This document shows positions 19,201-27,354 of a stretch of 64,000 nucleotides of DNA, in pieces. Location: contig CAYRSS010000018.1 in assembly GCA_964426945.1 (NCBI GenBank), positions 1 to 64,000 of the forward strand, written 5' to 3'. Numbering within the stretch: the stretch's first letter is position 1; each line of letters begins with the position of its first letter. A program made the translations under genes and the position numbers. The notes beneath the pieces are model-generated. The model did not search any database, was not told the DNA's origin, and saw only the letters and a program-made list of their open reading frames with translations. The DNA comes from CAYRSS01 sp964426945. GTDB taxonomy: Bacteria > Planctomycetota > Phycisphaerae > UBA1845.

Positions 19201-20110
19201 AGGCAAGGTGACCGGGCTGCGCACCGGGTTCATCAAGCGCGACAACATCGCCTGGTTCGCCACCCATCGCCACCACCCGTCGAAGGGCAACGAGGCGTAC
19301 CAGTTTTCGTACCTGTACAAGTACGCCCTGCCCGTCAGCCCCGGCGCCACTACGATCGTCCTTCCGGATGAGCCGCGCATCGTGATCCTCGCCGCTTCGG
19401 TGGCGAAGAATCCCAACGACGAGGTTTCGCCGGCGATGCCGCTGTATGACGACTTCAGCGCCCGGCGGCCGGTGAAGTTCCGCTACGAGTACCCGCCGCC
19501 GCCCAAGCCGGTGTTTGACGGTCTGTCGCCGCGCGCCGCCGCGACGGTGGATCGCCAGGCGACCTTCGCCGAGCTCCGGATGGGGCCGCCCTCGAAGGAG
19601 GATTACGCGGACGCCGCCGCGGGCCACGGCGCAGTCTTCCGCACCCTCCAGGACGACCCGAAGCGCCGGCCGCACGGAGGCTCGGGCGTGGTCAACGGAA
19701 CCCTGCCGCGGCTCAACGACGGCGAGGTGGCTGCGAATCACGACGACACCGCCCGATGCGTGTGGTACGACAACGAGGGGCGGTTCCACGTCGACCTCGG
19801 CCGCAGCGTCGAGATCGACCGCATCAACACCTACTCGTGGCATCGCACCAACCGGGCGCCGCAGTACTTCTCCCTCTGGGGCTCCGCCGCCGAGACGATG
19901 CCGCCGGTCGATTTCCGTCACGGCGACAAGACCGACTGGACGCTGCTCGCCGTGGTCGACTCGCGCGAACTGGGGCAGGGCGGCATCCATGGCTCGAGCG
20001 TGACGGGCGGTGAGAACAGCATCGGGGCCATGCGTCACCTGCTATGGATCGCCGAGGATGTCGGCGAGGGGACGTTTTTCACGGAGATTGACGTGCATGC
20101 GCGACCGTAA
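16214..20110 (+). CDS. secreted glycoside hydrolase family 38 alpha-mannosidase-type enzyme
   Basis: 1298 residues from the ATG at 16214; the upstream open frame is shadow. Signal peptide: residues 1-24 (to ALRADEP). The GH38 catalytic domain starts at once, with GYAHLDTQWRWD (zinc ligands H46 and D48). LPDCFGFPASMP carries the nucleophile Asp at residue 159. Near residue 378, HDILPGTSIPRAY holds the late zinc-ligand His of the family. The mid and C-terminal beta domains are complete, and the protein is longer than typical GH38 enzymes. Residues about 1170-1298 look like a discoidin/F5-8 type C carbohydrate-binding domain (VWYDNEGRFHVDLGRSVEIDR within that region). Expected activity is hydrolysis of alpha-mannosides on extracellular glycans. 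The last 14 bases overlap the next gene, implying translational coupling. Confidence 0.9.
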   Translation: MRSRRWRPVAALIALAAAAPALRADEPAARYDLSKDKVLYCVGYAHLDTQWRWDFCTTIDRYLRDTLEHNFDRFDKYPGYVFNFTGSVRYEMMKEYYPEHYARLREHIAAGRWHVSGSSVDEGDVNVPSAESVIRQVLYGNQLFRREFGKESLDFMLPDCFGFPASMPSIWAHCGLKGFSTQKLTWRSAVGIPFKVGVWEGLDGRGVIAAFDPGPYVGGIKGRVDLNDTWAQRVETNGEKYGVFADYHYYGVGDMGGAPREEDIANYLASIDNPDSRFKVALTSSDQMFRDITPEQAARLPRYKGDLLLIEHSAGTLTSQAYMKRWNRKNEQLADAAERAAAAAHWLGGATYPREKLYRSWVRALANQMHDILPGTSIPRAYRYSWNDEIVALNGFAAVLTDAVGAVTRGLDTAVEGAPLVVYNPLAIEREDLVDVEVFFTTGAPERLAIYDPAGAPVPSQVRPHTNHSVVVTFPARVPPLSWSVYTLRPGRDEPPATSALRVTERTLENEHYVVTLNDDGDVAGIVDKAQGGRELLAGPARLVFTYEKPEQWPAWNMDWADRQKPPIDMVRGPAKVTVVERGPVRVALRVEREARGSIFVQEIRLTAGDAGRRIEFHNEIDWQSAECALKASFPLAASNPNATYNWEMGTIARGNNEPTKFEVPSHQWFDLTDASGSFGVSILEDCKYGSDKPTDNELRLTLLYTPGVRTGYLDQHSQDWGRHDITYAVYGHAGDWRDGRTEWQARRLNQPLRAFFAAPHAGGLGRRFSLMSVSTPQVDVRALKLAEESEDQLIVRAQELWGKAAEDVAISFASPVAEAYEVDGQERRIGPATVREGRLVFAMTPYSPKSFAVRLAEPPVRLAAPRSVPVVLPYNVDVISHDANRADGALDAEGRTFPAEMLPPVVVSEGIEFRLGPSADGQLNAIACKGQTLTLPPGDHDRLYLLAAGAEDVRATIRIGDQAVQGGVQGWTGFIGQWDDREWERECEEVDFRCEGKVTGLRTGFIKRDNIAWFATHRHHPSKGNEAYQFSYLYKYALPVSPGATTIVLPDEPRIVILAASVAKNPNDEVSPAMPLYDDFSARRPVKFRYEYPPPPKPVFDGLSPRAAATVDRQATFAELRMGPPSKEDYADAAAGHGAVFRTLQDDPKRRPHGGSGVVNGTLPRLNDGEVAANHDDTARCVWYDNEGRFHVDLGRSVEIDRINTYSWHRTNRAPQYFSLWGSAAETMPPVDFRHGDKTDWTLLAVVDSRELGQGGIHGSSVTGGENSIGAMRHLLWIAEDVGEGTFFTEIDVHARP

Positions 20111-21197
20111 CGGACGGCACACGCCGTGGGCGCTGCTTGCCGTCGTGCTCACGTCGGCCGCGCCCCCCGCCCATGGACACAATGTCTCGGTCAGCCGCGG
20201 GACGTTCGTCGTGCAGGAACGCGGAGCGCGGGCTGAGCTGATCGTGCCGATGGATGACCTGCTCCACGTCTGCCGCCCCACCGCGGACGCCGAGGAGCGT
20301 TACGCGATGGCCGCGCTGGAGGACTGCGTCGCGCGGCACGGATCGCGCGTGCTGGCCAACTTCATCGTCCGCGACGAAGCGGGTGAGCGCGTCGCCGGCC
20401 GGGTGGTCTCCACAACGCACGACTTGCCCCCGGGTGATACTCATCCCGTCGACGTTGCCCGTCGTGCCCGCGTCACGTTCACGCTCGACTTCGACCTGCC
20501 GGCCCTGCCGCGGCTGCTCACGCTCCAGCAGACTTTCTTCCACGACGGTCCCTCACACGCGGCGCAGCTCGCCCTTGAGGTACGCGTCGGCGAGGCGCCG
20601 CAGGGGCTGCTCGTCCCCCTGACCAACTACGGCAACGTCGCCACAATCGCGTTTGCCGAGGGAGATTCGCTGCCGTCTCTCGCGGCCGCGCGGCCGACTG
20701 CCCCCGACCGGTTCAAGGCCCTGCTGAGCGATTTGCACATTCTCGACGAGGGGGTGGTGCTCGAAGTGGCGATGCCGCTCGCCCTGCTGGAGACCTGGGC
20801 GGCCGTGCCGCGGACCGACCGCGATTTCGTCTCGCCCGAGGAGCAGACCGCCGCCGCCATGGTCCTCGAAACGCTGCTGACGAAGGGATACGAACTGCAG
20901 GTGGACGGCCGGCCGCTGACGCTGGATATCGAGTCAGCGCGCGTCCTCGGCCCGGTCGAGTCGCTGGAGGCTTCGCCGCCGGCGGCACGACGATGGTCCG
21001 CGCACACCGCGCGCGTCGCGGTCCGCCTGCGCAGCAAACTGACCACGCCGCCGCGACACGTTGTGCTTCGCTGGGGCCTGCTCAACAACGCGGTGCTGGA
21101 GGCCGAGGTCGCGCTCCACGCCGGGGGCACGCGCCGAGTCCATCACCTCACCGCCTACGCGCCGGAGCTGCGCTGGCTTCGCCCCGCTGGTGACTGA
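20097..21197 (+). CDS. secreted protein of unknown function, coupled to GH38
   Basis: 366 residues from the ATG at 20097, inside the last codons of the GH38 gene in another frame. The N-terminus (RHTPWALLAVVLTSAAPPAHGHN) is a Sec signal peptide with a likely cut after AHG, leaving a mature chain beginning HNVSVSRG. There are two conserved-looking Cys (residues about 60 and 77) and an otherwise beta-rich, all-extracytoplasmic sequence without a further membrane segment. The arrangement of an exported HN start and alternating strands is reminiscent of the soluble N-terminal part of HupE/UreJ-like proteins, but I cannot confirm that. Its 14-base overlap with the mannosidase suggests the two products are made together. 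Confidence 0.65.
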   Translation: MRDRNGRHTPWALLAVVLTSAAPPAHGHNVSVSRGTFVVQERGARAELIVPMDDLLHVCRPTADAEERYAMAALEDCVARHGSRVLANFIVRDEAGERVAGRVVSTTHDLPPGDTHPVDVARRARVTFTLDFDLPALPRLLTLQQTFFHDGPSHAAQLALEVRVGEAPQGLLVPLTNYGNVATIAFAEGDSLPSLAAARPTAPDRFKALLSDLHILDEGVVLEVAMPLALLETWAAVPRTDRDFVSPEEQTAAAMVLETLLTKGYELQVDGRPLTLDIESARVLGPVESLEASPPAARRWSAHTARVAVRLRSKLTTPPRHVVLRWGLLNNAVLEAEVALHAGGTRRVHHLTAYAPELRWLRPAGD

Positions 21198-21322
21198 CCG
21201 GCGAGGAAGCCCATGCGGGTTTTCCCCTACACCCCCGCTCAAGCCCGCCCCGACAATCAGCCGAAGCATTCTTGACGCCGCCGCGGGCCCGCGCCCCGGT
21301 CGCGCCCTCACGAGAGCTTGCG

Positions 21323-22387
21323 ATGCCCGATCCCATCCGCGTGCTGATTGTCGACGACTCGATCTTCATGCGATCCATGCTGCGCGACGCTCTCTCCAAG
21401 GCGCCCGGCGTGGAGATCATCGGCACAGCCCAGAACGGCACCGAGGGCCTCCAGAAGATCCTCTGCACCAAGCCCGACGTCGTGACCCTCGACATCGAGA
21501 TGCCCGGCATGACTGGGCTCGAAGTGCTTGAGCGGGTCATGAAAGAATGCCCCACGGCCTGCGTGGTGGTCTCCACCAAGACGCAGAAGGGCGCGGCCAT
21601 TACGCTCGAAGCCCTTCGCCTGGGCGCGGTCGACTATGTCGCCAAGCCCCTGATGGAGCAGGGCAGCACCCTGGAGGGCTTCCGGCAGAAGGTCGTCGAT
21701 GCCGTCAACGTCGCGGCGGCCAGCAATCGTCGGACCCTGAGCCCCGCGGCACGCGCGGCCCGGCCGACGAGCCGCTCGGCAGACTTTGCCGATCTGCCGA
21801 TGGACGCCATCGTGGCGATCGGCATCAGCGCCGGCGGACCGCAGACGCTGCACCAGATGATGCCCGCCTTCCCGGCTGAGTTTCCGCCGATCGTGATCAC
21901 CCAGCACATGCCCGCGGCGTTCACGCCCGCGTTCGCCGAACGGCTCAACGCCGAGTGCCGCCTGGAGGTCCGCGAGGCCGCCACCAACGACGAGCTCAGG
22001 CCTGGCACGGTGCTCATCGCCCCCGGCGATCAGCACCTGCGCGTCCTGCCGCGGGGTGCGAAGTTCTGCGTGGTCCTCTCGAACGGTCCGAAGATCAGCG
22101 GATTCCGGCCGTCGGTGGACGCGATGTTCGACTCGCTGGCCACGGTCGCGCCGACGCGGACGGTCGCCGTGGTGATGACGGGCATGGGTTTCGACGGTGC
22201 GGCGGGAATCCGCATGCTCAAGCAGCACGGCGCCGCGACCATCGCCCAGGACGCCGAGACCAGCATCGTCTACGGCATGCCCAAGGCTGCGGCGGAGACC
22301 GGGTGCATCGACCGCGTGGCGCCGCTCCATCAGATCCCTGCGGCGATCGTCGAGGCCCTGCGGTCGCGAACAGCTACGGCACGGTGA
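21323..22387 (+). CDS. cheB: CheB, chemotaxis response regulator and protein-glutamate methylesterase
   Basis: 354 residues from the ATG at 21323. Residues 1-125 are a receiver domain with phospho-acceptor D57 (VTLDIEMPGM), acidic pair D11-D12 and the KP motif (YVAKPL). Residues about 160-350 are the CheB methylesterase domain: nucleophile Ser169 in GISAGGP, the catalytic His in ITQHMPAAF, and the Asp in MTGMGFDGAAG. It removes methyl groups from, or deamidates, chemoreceptor glutamates when phosphorylated by CheA. It is transcribed toward the main che operon and its last 14 bases overlap the 3' end of cheY on the other strand. Being outside the cheA operon is unusual, but the partner receptor and CheR are 5-7 kb away. 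Confidence 0.96.
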   Translation: MPDPIRVLIVDDSIFMRSMLRDALSKAPGVEIIGTAQNGTEGLQKILCTKPDVVTLDIEMPGMTGLEVLERVMKECPTACVVVSTKTQKGAAITLEALRLGAVDYVAKPLMEQGSTLEGFRQKVVDAVNVAAASNRRTLSPAARAARPTSRSADFADLPMDAIVAIGISAGGPQTLHQMMPAFPAEFPPIVITQHMPAAFTPAFAERLNAECRLEVREAATNDELRPGTVLIAPGDQHLRVLPRGAKFCVVLSNGPKISGFRPSVDAMFDSLATVAPTRTVAVVMTGMGFDGAAGIRMLKQHGAATIAQDAETSIVYGMPKAAAETGCIDRVAPLHQIPAAIVEALRSRTATAR

Positions 22388-22733
22388 CGCGCCCGATCGT
22401 CTCGATCACACGATCCTTCTCAAACGGCTTGACCAGGTAGTCGATGGCGCCCAGGCGCAGCGCCTCCATAAACGGCTGGCGCTGCTCCACCGCGGAGATG
22501 ACCACGACCTTCGCCTGCGGGTGTTTTGCACGGATGTCCTTCAGCGCATCCAGCCCGCCCTTCTTCGGCATGATCAGGTCGAGCGTGACGAGGTCGGGCT
22601 TGAGCTGATCGTACAGCGCGCAGGCCTCCTCACCGTCGCTGGCCTCGCCCACGACATCGTGGCCCATGCCCTTGAGAATCGTCTTGATCATGAACCGCAT
22701 GAACGCGGCGTCGTCGACTACGAGCACTCTCAT
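22374..22733 (-). CDS. cheY: CheY-like single-domain response regulator (first of two)
   Basis: 119 residues from the ATG at 22733, with GGAGGAG upstream. It is a stand-alone receiver: acidic pair D7-D8 (LVVDDAAF), phospho-acceptor D52 (VTLDLIMP), the switch Ser/Thr region VVISAVEQ, and the conserved Lys in YLVKPFEK. It is the last gene of the minus-strand che operon and would be phosphorylated by CheA. A second CheY lies at 34174-34548. Its output could be a flagellar switch or another machine; no target gene is nearby. It overlaps convergent cheB by 14 bases. Confidence 0.95.
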   Translation of the reverse strand: MRVLVVDDAAFMRFMIKTILKGMGHDVVGEASDGEEACALYDQLKPDLVTLDLIMPKKGGLDALKDIRAKHPQAKVVVISAVEQRQPFMEALRLGAIDYLVKPFEKDRVIETIGRVTVP

Positions 22734-22767
22734 GTCAGCTCTCGACTCCTCCCTGCACGGGCCGGCG

Positions 22768-23235
22768 CTAGATGGTCCGCGGCGCCTGCCCGATGATCTG
22801 TACTTCCACGTCGCCGCCTGAGGGATCCAGCGTGATCTTGCGGCCCTTGTCTCCGCCACAGTCTTCGGCCACCAGCGGGATGGCATGCTCGCCAAGCCGC
22901 TCGCGGACGGCTCGCGCGTTGCGCTCGCCCAGACCGTTGGGGGACGGTTTGCCGAACATGCTGGCGCCGCCGGCGATCTTCGCCTGTACGCGCCCGCGGA
23001 CGCCGCCGGCCGCCAGGACCTGCGCCAGCAGGTCGTCCACGGCCGTGTCAGCGAACTTGCCGCGCTCGCCGGTACCCTCCTGCGAACTGGGCAGGATGAC
23101 GTGGGCGAGGCCGCCGACCTTCGCCGCGCGGTCGTAGATCGCGATGCCGATGCACGAGCCGAGAACGGTGCGCACCCGCTCCGGCGCGGCGGCCACACGA
23201 ATCCCGGCGATTCCGATCATGTGAATAGTTCCCAC
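22768..23235 (-). CDS. cheD: CheD, receptor glutamine deamidase
   Basis: 155 residues. The GTG at 23235 has a good GAGGGAG site five bases upstream; an ATG at 23220 is an alternative. Catalytic residues of the CheD family are visible: C28 in VLGSCIGIA and H45 in GLAHVILP. The later FADTAVDDLL and GGASMF segments are also characteristic. CheD deamidates receptor glutamines and, in Bacillus and Thermotoga, binds CheC and stimulates its phosphatase activity. That pairing is preserved here because the gene lies nine bases after the CheC-type gene. Confidence 0.93.
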   Translation of the reverse strand: MGTIHMIGIAGIRVAAAPERVRTVLGSCIGIAIYDRAAKVGGLAHVILPSSQEGTGERGKFADTAVDDLLAQVLAAGGVRGRVQAKIAGGASMFGKPSPNGLGERNARAVRERLGEHAIPLVAEDCGGDKGRKITLDPSGGDVEVQIIGQAPRTI

Positions 23236-23244
23236 TTCGCTCCC

Positions 23245-24462
23245 TCAGCAGCAGACTGCCTCGATCAGGCGGTATGACGACGGCGTCGGCAGCACGAACA
23301 GCTCGCAGTCCACGCGCGAGCCCTCGATGTGAAACGAGGTCTTCGAAACCAGCACGTCGTCACTGACCATGGCCTGCGCACTCAGCGCGGCATCGAACAC
23401 GGCCTCGGGCATGTCGATGCACAGCTCCGGCGAAGAAGGCTCCGTCTCGATGTTGAGCCACTTTGCCACGCAGTTCGAAAATGATGTGGCCACGATGTTG
23501 GCGGTCTCCTGCAGGCACGAGCGGGCCATCTCGCCCAACACTTCGCCTTCCTCCTCCCCGCAGCCGGGCATGAGCCGCTCGACGAACTCTCGCGCCGTCT
23601 GCATGCCCATGACCAGCATCAGGTGGCCGTGAAGCTGGTTGAGCAACTCCATGTGGAGCACGACTACCCGCTCCTCGTGCGGCAGGACAGAGCCCGCCTC
23701 GCGCAGGGCAACGCGGGAAAACCCCTCGGTGCTGATGCGCACGCCCTTCTTGAGCCACTTCGACATCGCGCGCGACGCGCTGAACGCCGAGTTCACCACG
23801 ATGGCGTGCAGCGCGCTCTGGCGGACCTGGTCCGAGTCGCACGACTTGCGCACGCGCTGAATCGAGTCCGTGTCGAGCAGCAGCAGCATGCACCACTCCA
23901 GGCGATGCGAATCGAGCTCGAACACCGTCTGGGTCAGCCACGCCGAGTCTGAGAACGCCGCCTGTTCCGCCAGCAGCGGCTGCATCACGGCACAGGCCAG
24001 GTCGTAGGCAAACTGCGGCGCGCCAGGAACAACCTGCAGGTTCAGCCACTGGGCGAGGCAGTTGGCGAATGACGTGCCGACGATGTTGCCGGTCTCCTGC
24101 AGAGCGGACTGCTCGAATTCGCCCAGCTCAGTCGTTGTTCCCGCCTCGGCGCCGATCAGGATGTCCGTCAGCCGCATCGCCGTCGCCTCGGGCAGCAGCA
24201 GCAGCACATGGCCGCTGACCGTGCCCTCGATGCGCATTTCGACCGCCGCGGTCGGCGCGTCGGGATCGGTCAGAATCGAGGACAGGTCTCCCAGCGGCAC
24301 TTGAACGAAGCCCTCGGTGTGCAGGTGCACGCCGCGATGAAGCCACTTCGACAGGGCGCGCGAGGCGCTGTAGGCGCTGTTGACCGCGACGGCGCGGAGC
24401 GCTTCGTCCAGCCCGACGCTGCCATCCGGACCCGCCACATGCCCGTTCATGCCCGAGGTCAT
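23245..24462 (-). CDS. tandem CheC-CheC phosphatase fusion
   Basis: 405 residues from the ATG at 24462, which overlaps the cheA stop as ATGA. The protein consists of two homologous halves (residues about 14-200 and 205-405), each beginning with an AVNSAYSASRALSKWL or VVNSAFSASRAMSKWL helix. Each half carries one complete CheC/FliY/CheX phosphatase motif S-x3-E-x2-N-x22-P: SALQETGNIV...P near residue 120 and SCLQETANIV...P near residue 315. Canonical CheC (about 200 residues) contains two such motifs in one domain, so this looks like either a fusion of two single-motif CheC/CheX-like units or an enlarged CheC. It would dephosphorylate CheY-P, and CheD follows it, as expected for CheC partners. 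Confidence 0.85.
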   Translation of the reverse strand: MTSGMNGHVAGPDGSVGLDEALRAVAVNSAYSASRALSKWLHRGVHLHTEGFVQVPLGDLSSILTDPDAPTAAVEMRIEGTVSGHVLLLLPEATAMRLTDILIGAEAGTTTELGEFEQSALQETGNIVGTSFANCLAQWLNLQVVPGAPQFAYDLACAVMQPLLAEQAAFSDSAWLTQTVFELDSHRLEWCMLLLLDTDSIQRVRKSCDSDQVRQSALHAIVVNSAFSASRAMSKWLKKGVRISTEGFSRVALREAGSVLPHEERVVVLHMELLNQLHGHLMLVMGMQTAREFVERLMPGCGEEEGEVLGEMARSCLQETANIVATSFSNCVAKWLNIETEPSSPELCIDMPEAVFDAALSAQAMVSDDVLVSKTSFHIEGSRVDCELFVLPTPSSYRLIEAVCC

Positions 24463-27347
24463 GCTTCCGCTCCGATGAGGGCGGCCGTCAGCCGGTCGTC
24501 CGCGCGGCTGGCCGGCGACGATCCCGCAGCCAGCCATGACCGCTTCGCTCCGCGACGCGTAAATCGGCCCATGATGGCGGCCACGTCGAGGATCAGCGAG
24601 ACCGAGCCGTCGCCCATGATGGACGCGCCAGCCACGCCCTCCACGTTGTGATAGTTTGCAGCGATGTCCTTGATGACGATGTCTTCCTGGCCGAGCAGTT
24701 CATCAACGACAAGCCCCAGCTTCTCACGCCCGGCCCCGAGGATCAGCACCGTGAACGATTCCTGGTCGCGACCCGCCGTCCGCTGCTCGTCGTGCGGGAG
24801 GTTCAGCGCCTCTTCGAGCAGGGCGAGCGGAATCACGTGGTCGCGCAGGCGGATCACGGCCTGACCCTGGATGTGCTGCACGCGGTCTCGCGAGACCGGG
24901 ATGATCTCTACCACCATCTCCAGCGGCACGGCATAAGCCGTCGTACCCACGCGGGCCATCATCGCGTTGATGATTGCCAGGGTGAGCGGCAGTTGAATCG
25001 TGAACGTCGTCCCCTTGCCGGGCGTGCTGTTGAGCGTGACCGCGCCGTTGATCGCCTCGATCTTGGTGCGGACGATGTCCATGCCCATGCCGCGGCCGCT
25101 GAGGTCCGTGACCTTCTCCGCGGTCGAGAAGCCCGGTCGAAAGACGTACTGATACGCCTCCAGATCCGACATCTGATCAACCTGAGCCCGCGTGGCGAGC
25201 TCGCGCTCGATAATCTTGGCCTTGATTCGCTCGGCGCTGATACCCCGGCCGTCGTCGCGCACCTCGATGCAGATGTGCCGGCCGCGATGGAACGCGTCGA
25301 GCACGACCTGGCCCGATTCCGGTTTGCCGGCTGCCACGCGGTCGGCGGGCAGCTCGATGCCGTGATCGACGCTGTTGCGGATCATGTGCGTCAGCGGATC
25401 GACCAGCTCATCGATCATGCGCTTGTCAAGCTCGGTCGCCTCGCCGCGCAGCACGAGGTCCAGCCGCTTGCCGGTCGATTTGCAAAGATCGCGCGTGACG
25501 CGGCGGAACCGCTGGAAGAGCGGGCCGATCGCCACCATGCGCGTCTGCATGATGCGCTTCTGAATCCCCTCGGAAATACGGTTGAGGCTGTGCACGGCTT
25601 CGGAAAACGCGGTCATTGTCCCGCGCGACTCCTGAATGCGGTGCACGAGCGTGCGGACCGTGGCGAAATCGTGCGAAAGGTGCAGGGCCGAGTCGGACAT
25701 GTCCTGCAGCGAGCGTTGCACATCACCGCCCGCCTGCATGGTCTCGACTTCCTTTCGCAGGCGCTCGATACGCTCGCCGACGTCGTCCACCAGGTAGCCG
25801 AGGTTGTTGCGGGCAAACAGTCCGCCCAGGTTGCGCGCGATCTCGACGAACCGGGCCTTCGTGATGACCAGCTCGCCGCCGAGGTTCATGAGCTGATCGA
25901 GCCGCTCGAGGTCGACGCGGATCGTCTCGCCCGCCTTCGCGGGGGTCGCATCGCCGGCGGCGGCGGCGCGCGCGGCGACCGGAGGCGGAGTGGCCGCGTC
26001 GGCGCTCTGGCTGGGAACCCCAATCGGTTCGACGCTCGAACCGGCGATCGACGCCGCAGGCTGCGGCAGCGGAGCGGCCTCTTCGACAGAAGCCGCCGTC
26101 GCCCGCGGCGCTGTGATCGTCACGCTCTGCACGTTGTATGCGCGGACCACGCGCTCAACCTCCGCCGCTTCCACGTCAGCCTGCACGCGGTAGACCACGC
26201 GCGTCACCTGGGCCTCGCTGTCGAGGTTGAACACGTCCGGATCGGCGCCGAGCAGGTCGCCCATGTCGGCCAGCCGGTTGTAGATGATACAGGCGTAGAT
26301 CGCCGCTTCGCTGAAGTCCTCGGCGAAGGTCACGCACACTTCGAGCGCGTTCTCCTCCCCGGCGAGACCCTCAGATGGAGGCGGCCCCGCGGCGGTCGGC
26401 GCCGCCGACTCAGCGACGGGTGAGAGCCACGCCGAGAAAATCTCCGCGTCACCGCTGACGTCAAAGCCTGATCCGTCGTCCTTGCGGACGATCTCCAGGT
26501 ACCCCTTGAGACGATCCGAGGCCGCAAACAAGGCAGCGAACATGGCCCCGTCGACCATGACCTCGCCCGCGCGAACGCGGTCGAGGACGCTCTCCATATC
26601 GTGCGTCAGCCGATGCATCGCCTCGCAGCCGACCGTGCCGCTGGCGCCTTTGATGTTGTGGGCGGCCCGGAAGATCGCGTTGATGATCTCGCCATCCTCG
26701 GGGCTCTTCTCGAGTTCCATCAGCCGCTGATCGACTTCGTCGATCGTCTCGACCATGGACTCGGTAAACCGCTGCATCAGCTCAGGGTCGAGGCCGCTCA
26801 TCGCTGGAAGAACGCGCACCGCGCCGACCTCCGCGGCGGCGGCCGGGGCGGCTTTCGCGCCGGCCACGGCAGGGGCAGGCGGAACGACTGCGGCGGGTTG
26901 AGCCGCGGCGCCGGGCGTCGACCCGCCTTCGAGCATGGCGGTCAGCATCGCCAGCGGCTGGTCGATCGACAGCGGCGTGTCGGTCGGCTCCTGCAACTCC
27001 TGCACCAGCTTGCGGAGCGTGTCGACCGCGCCGAACAGCGCCTCGACCTCGGTGGCGTACAGTTCGCGCACGCCGTTGCGCAGCTGGTCAAAGAGCGACT
27101 CCATCAGGTGGGTCACGTCGCGGATGCGCTGGAAGCCGAGCGAAGCGGCAACGCCCTTGAGGCTGTGCGCCGCGCGGAACACCTCGTTCATCCGCTCGTG
27201 ATCATCTGCCCCGCGCAGGGCAATGGCCCCGTTCTGCGCCTGGCTCTCGAAAGCCATGAGACCCTCTTCGAGCGACGTCAGGTACGTCGGGGCCTCGTCG
27301 AGGAACCCGGCCATCAGGTCAGGAGGAATGTCATGCGATTCGAGCAT
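24459..27347 (-). CDS. cheA: CheA histidine kinase with two HPt domains
   Basis: 962 residues, about 300 longer than E. coli CheA. HPt 1 has H61 (AAHSLKGVA) and HPt 2 has H230 (AAHNIKGAS). An Ala/Pro linker is followed by a P2-like domain (about 330-410), the dimerisation helices (from about 474, RLDQLMNLGGEL), and the ATPase domain with N box (HMIRNSVDHGIE, about 650), G1 (DDGRGIS, about 700) and G2 (GRGMGMDIV, about 750). A CheW-like P5 domain (about 795-930) ends the protein. It autophosphorylates and passes phosphate to CheY and CheB in receptor arrays. Both HPt histidines look functional, giving two possible phosphorylation sites. The ATG lies eight bases after the cheR stop. Confidence 0.95.
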   Translation of the reverse strand: MLESHDIPPDLMAGFLDEAPTYLTSLEEGLMAFESQAQNGAIALRGADDHERMNEVFRAAHSLKGVAASLGFQRIRDVTHLMESLFDQLRNGVRELYATEVEALFGAVDTLRKLVQELQEPTDTPLSIDQPLAMLTAMLEGGSTPGAAAQPAAVVPPAPAVAGAKAAPAAAAEVGAVRVLPAMSGLDPELMQRFTESMVETIDEVDQRLMELEKSPEDGEIINAIFRAAHNIKGASGTVGCEAMHRLTHDMESVLDRVRAGEVMVDGAMFAALFAASDRLKGYLEIVRKDDGSGFDVSGDAEIFSAWLSPVAESAAPTAAGPPPSEGLAGEENALEVCVTFAEDFSEAAIYACIIYNRLADMGDLLGADPDVFNLDSEAQVTRVVYRVQADVEAAEVERVVRAYNVQSVTITAPRATAASVEEAAPLPQPAASIAGSSVEPIGVPSQSADAATPPPVAARAAAAGDATPAKAGETIRVDLERLDQLMNLGGELVITKARFVEIARNLGGLFARNNLGYLVDDVGERIERLRKEVETMQAGGDVQRSLQDMSDSALHLSHDFATVRTLVHRIQESRGTMTAFSEAVHSLNRISEGIQKRIMQTRMVAIGPLFQRFRRVTRDLCKSTGKRLDLVLRGEATELDKRMIDELVDPLTHMIRNSVDHGIELPADRVAAGKPESGQVVLDAFHRGRHICIEVRDDGRGISAERIKAKIIERELATRAQVDQMSDLEAYQYVFRPGFSTAEKVTDLSGRGMGMDIVRTKIEAINGAVTLNSTPGKGTTFTIQLPLTLAIINAMMARVGTTAYAVPLEMVVEIIPVSRDRVQHIQGQAVIRLRDHVIPLALLEEALNLPHDEQRTAGRDQESFTVLILGAGREKLGLVVDELLGQEDIVIKDIAANYHNVEGVAGASIMGDGSVSLILDVAAIMGRFTRRGAKRSWLAAGSSPASRADDRLTAALIGAEA

Positions 27348-27354
27348 GCGCGCG

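Noticed and set aside
16400..20038. Antisense open frame of 1212 codons opposite the GH38 gene
   Set aside because: The frame is kept open by high G+C and codon bias; its product is Arg/Ala/His-rich with no motif, and the plus strand has a clear GH38 enzyme.
24648..26423. Plus-strand open frame of 591 codons over cheA
   Set aside because: cheA is certain on the minus strand; the plus-strand text has no recognisable domain.
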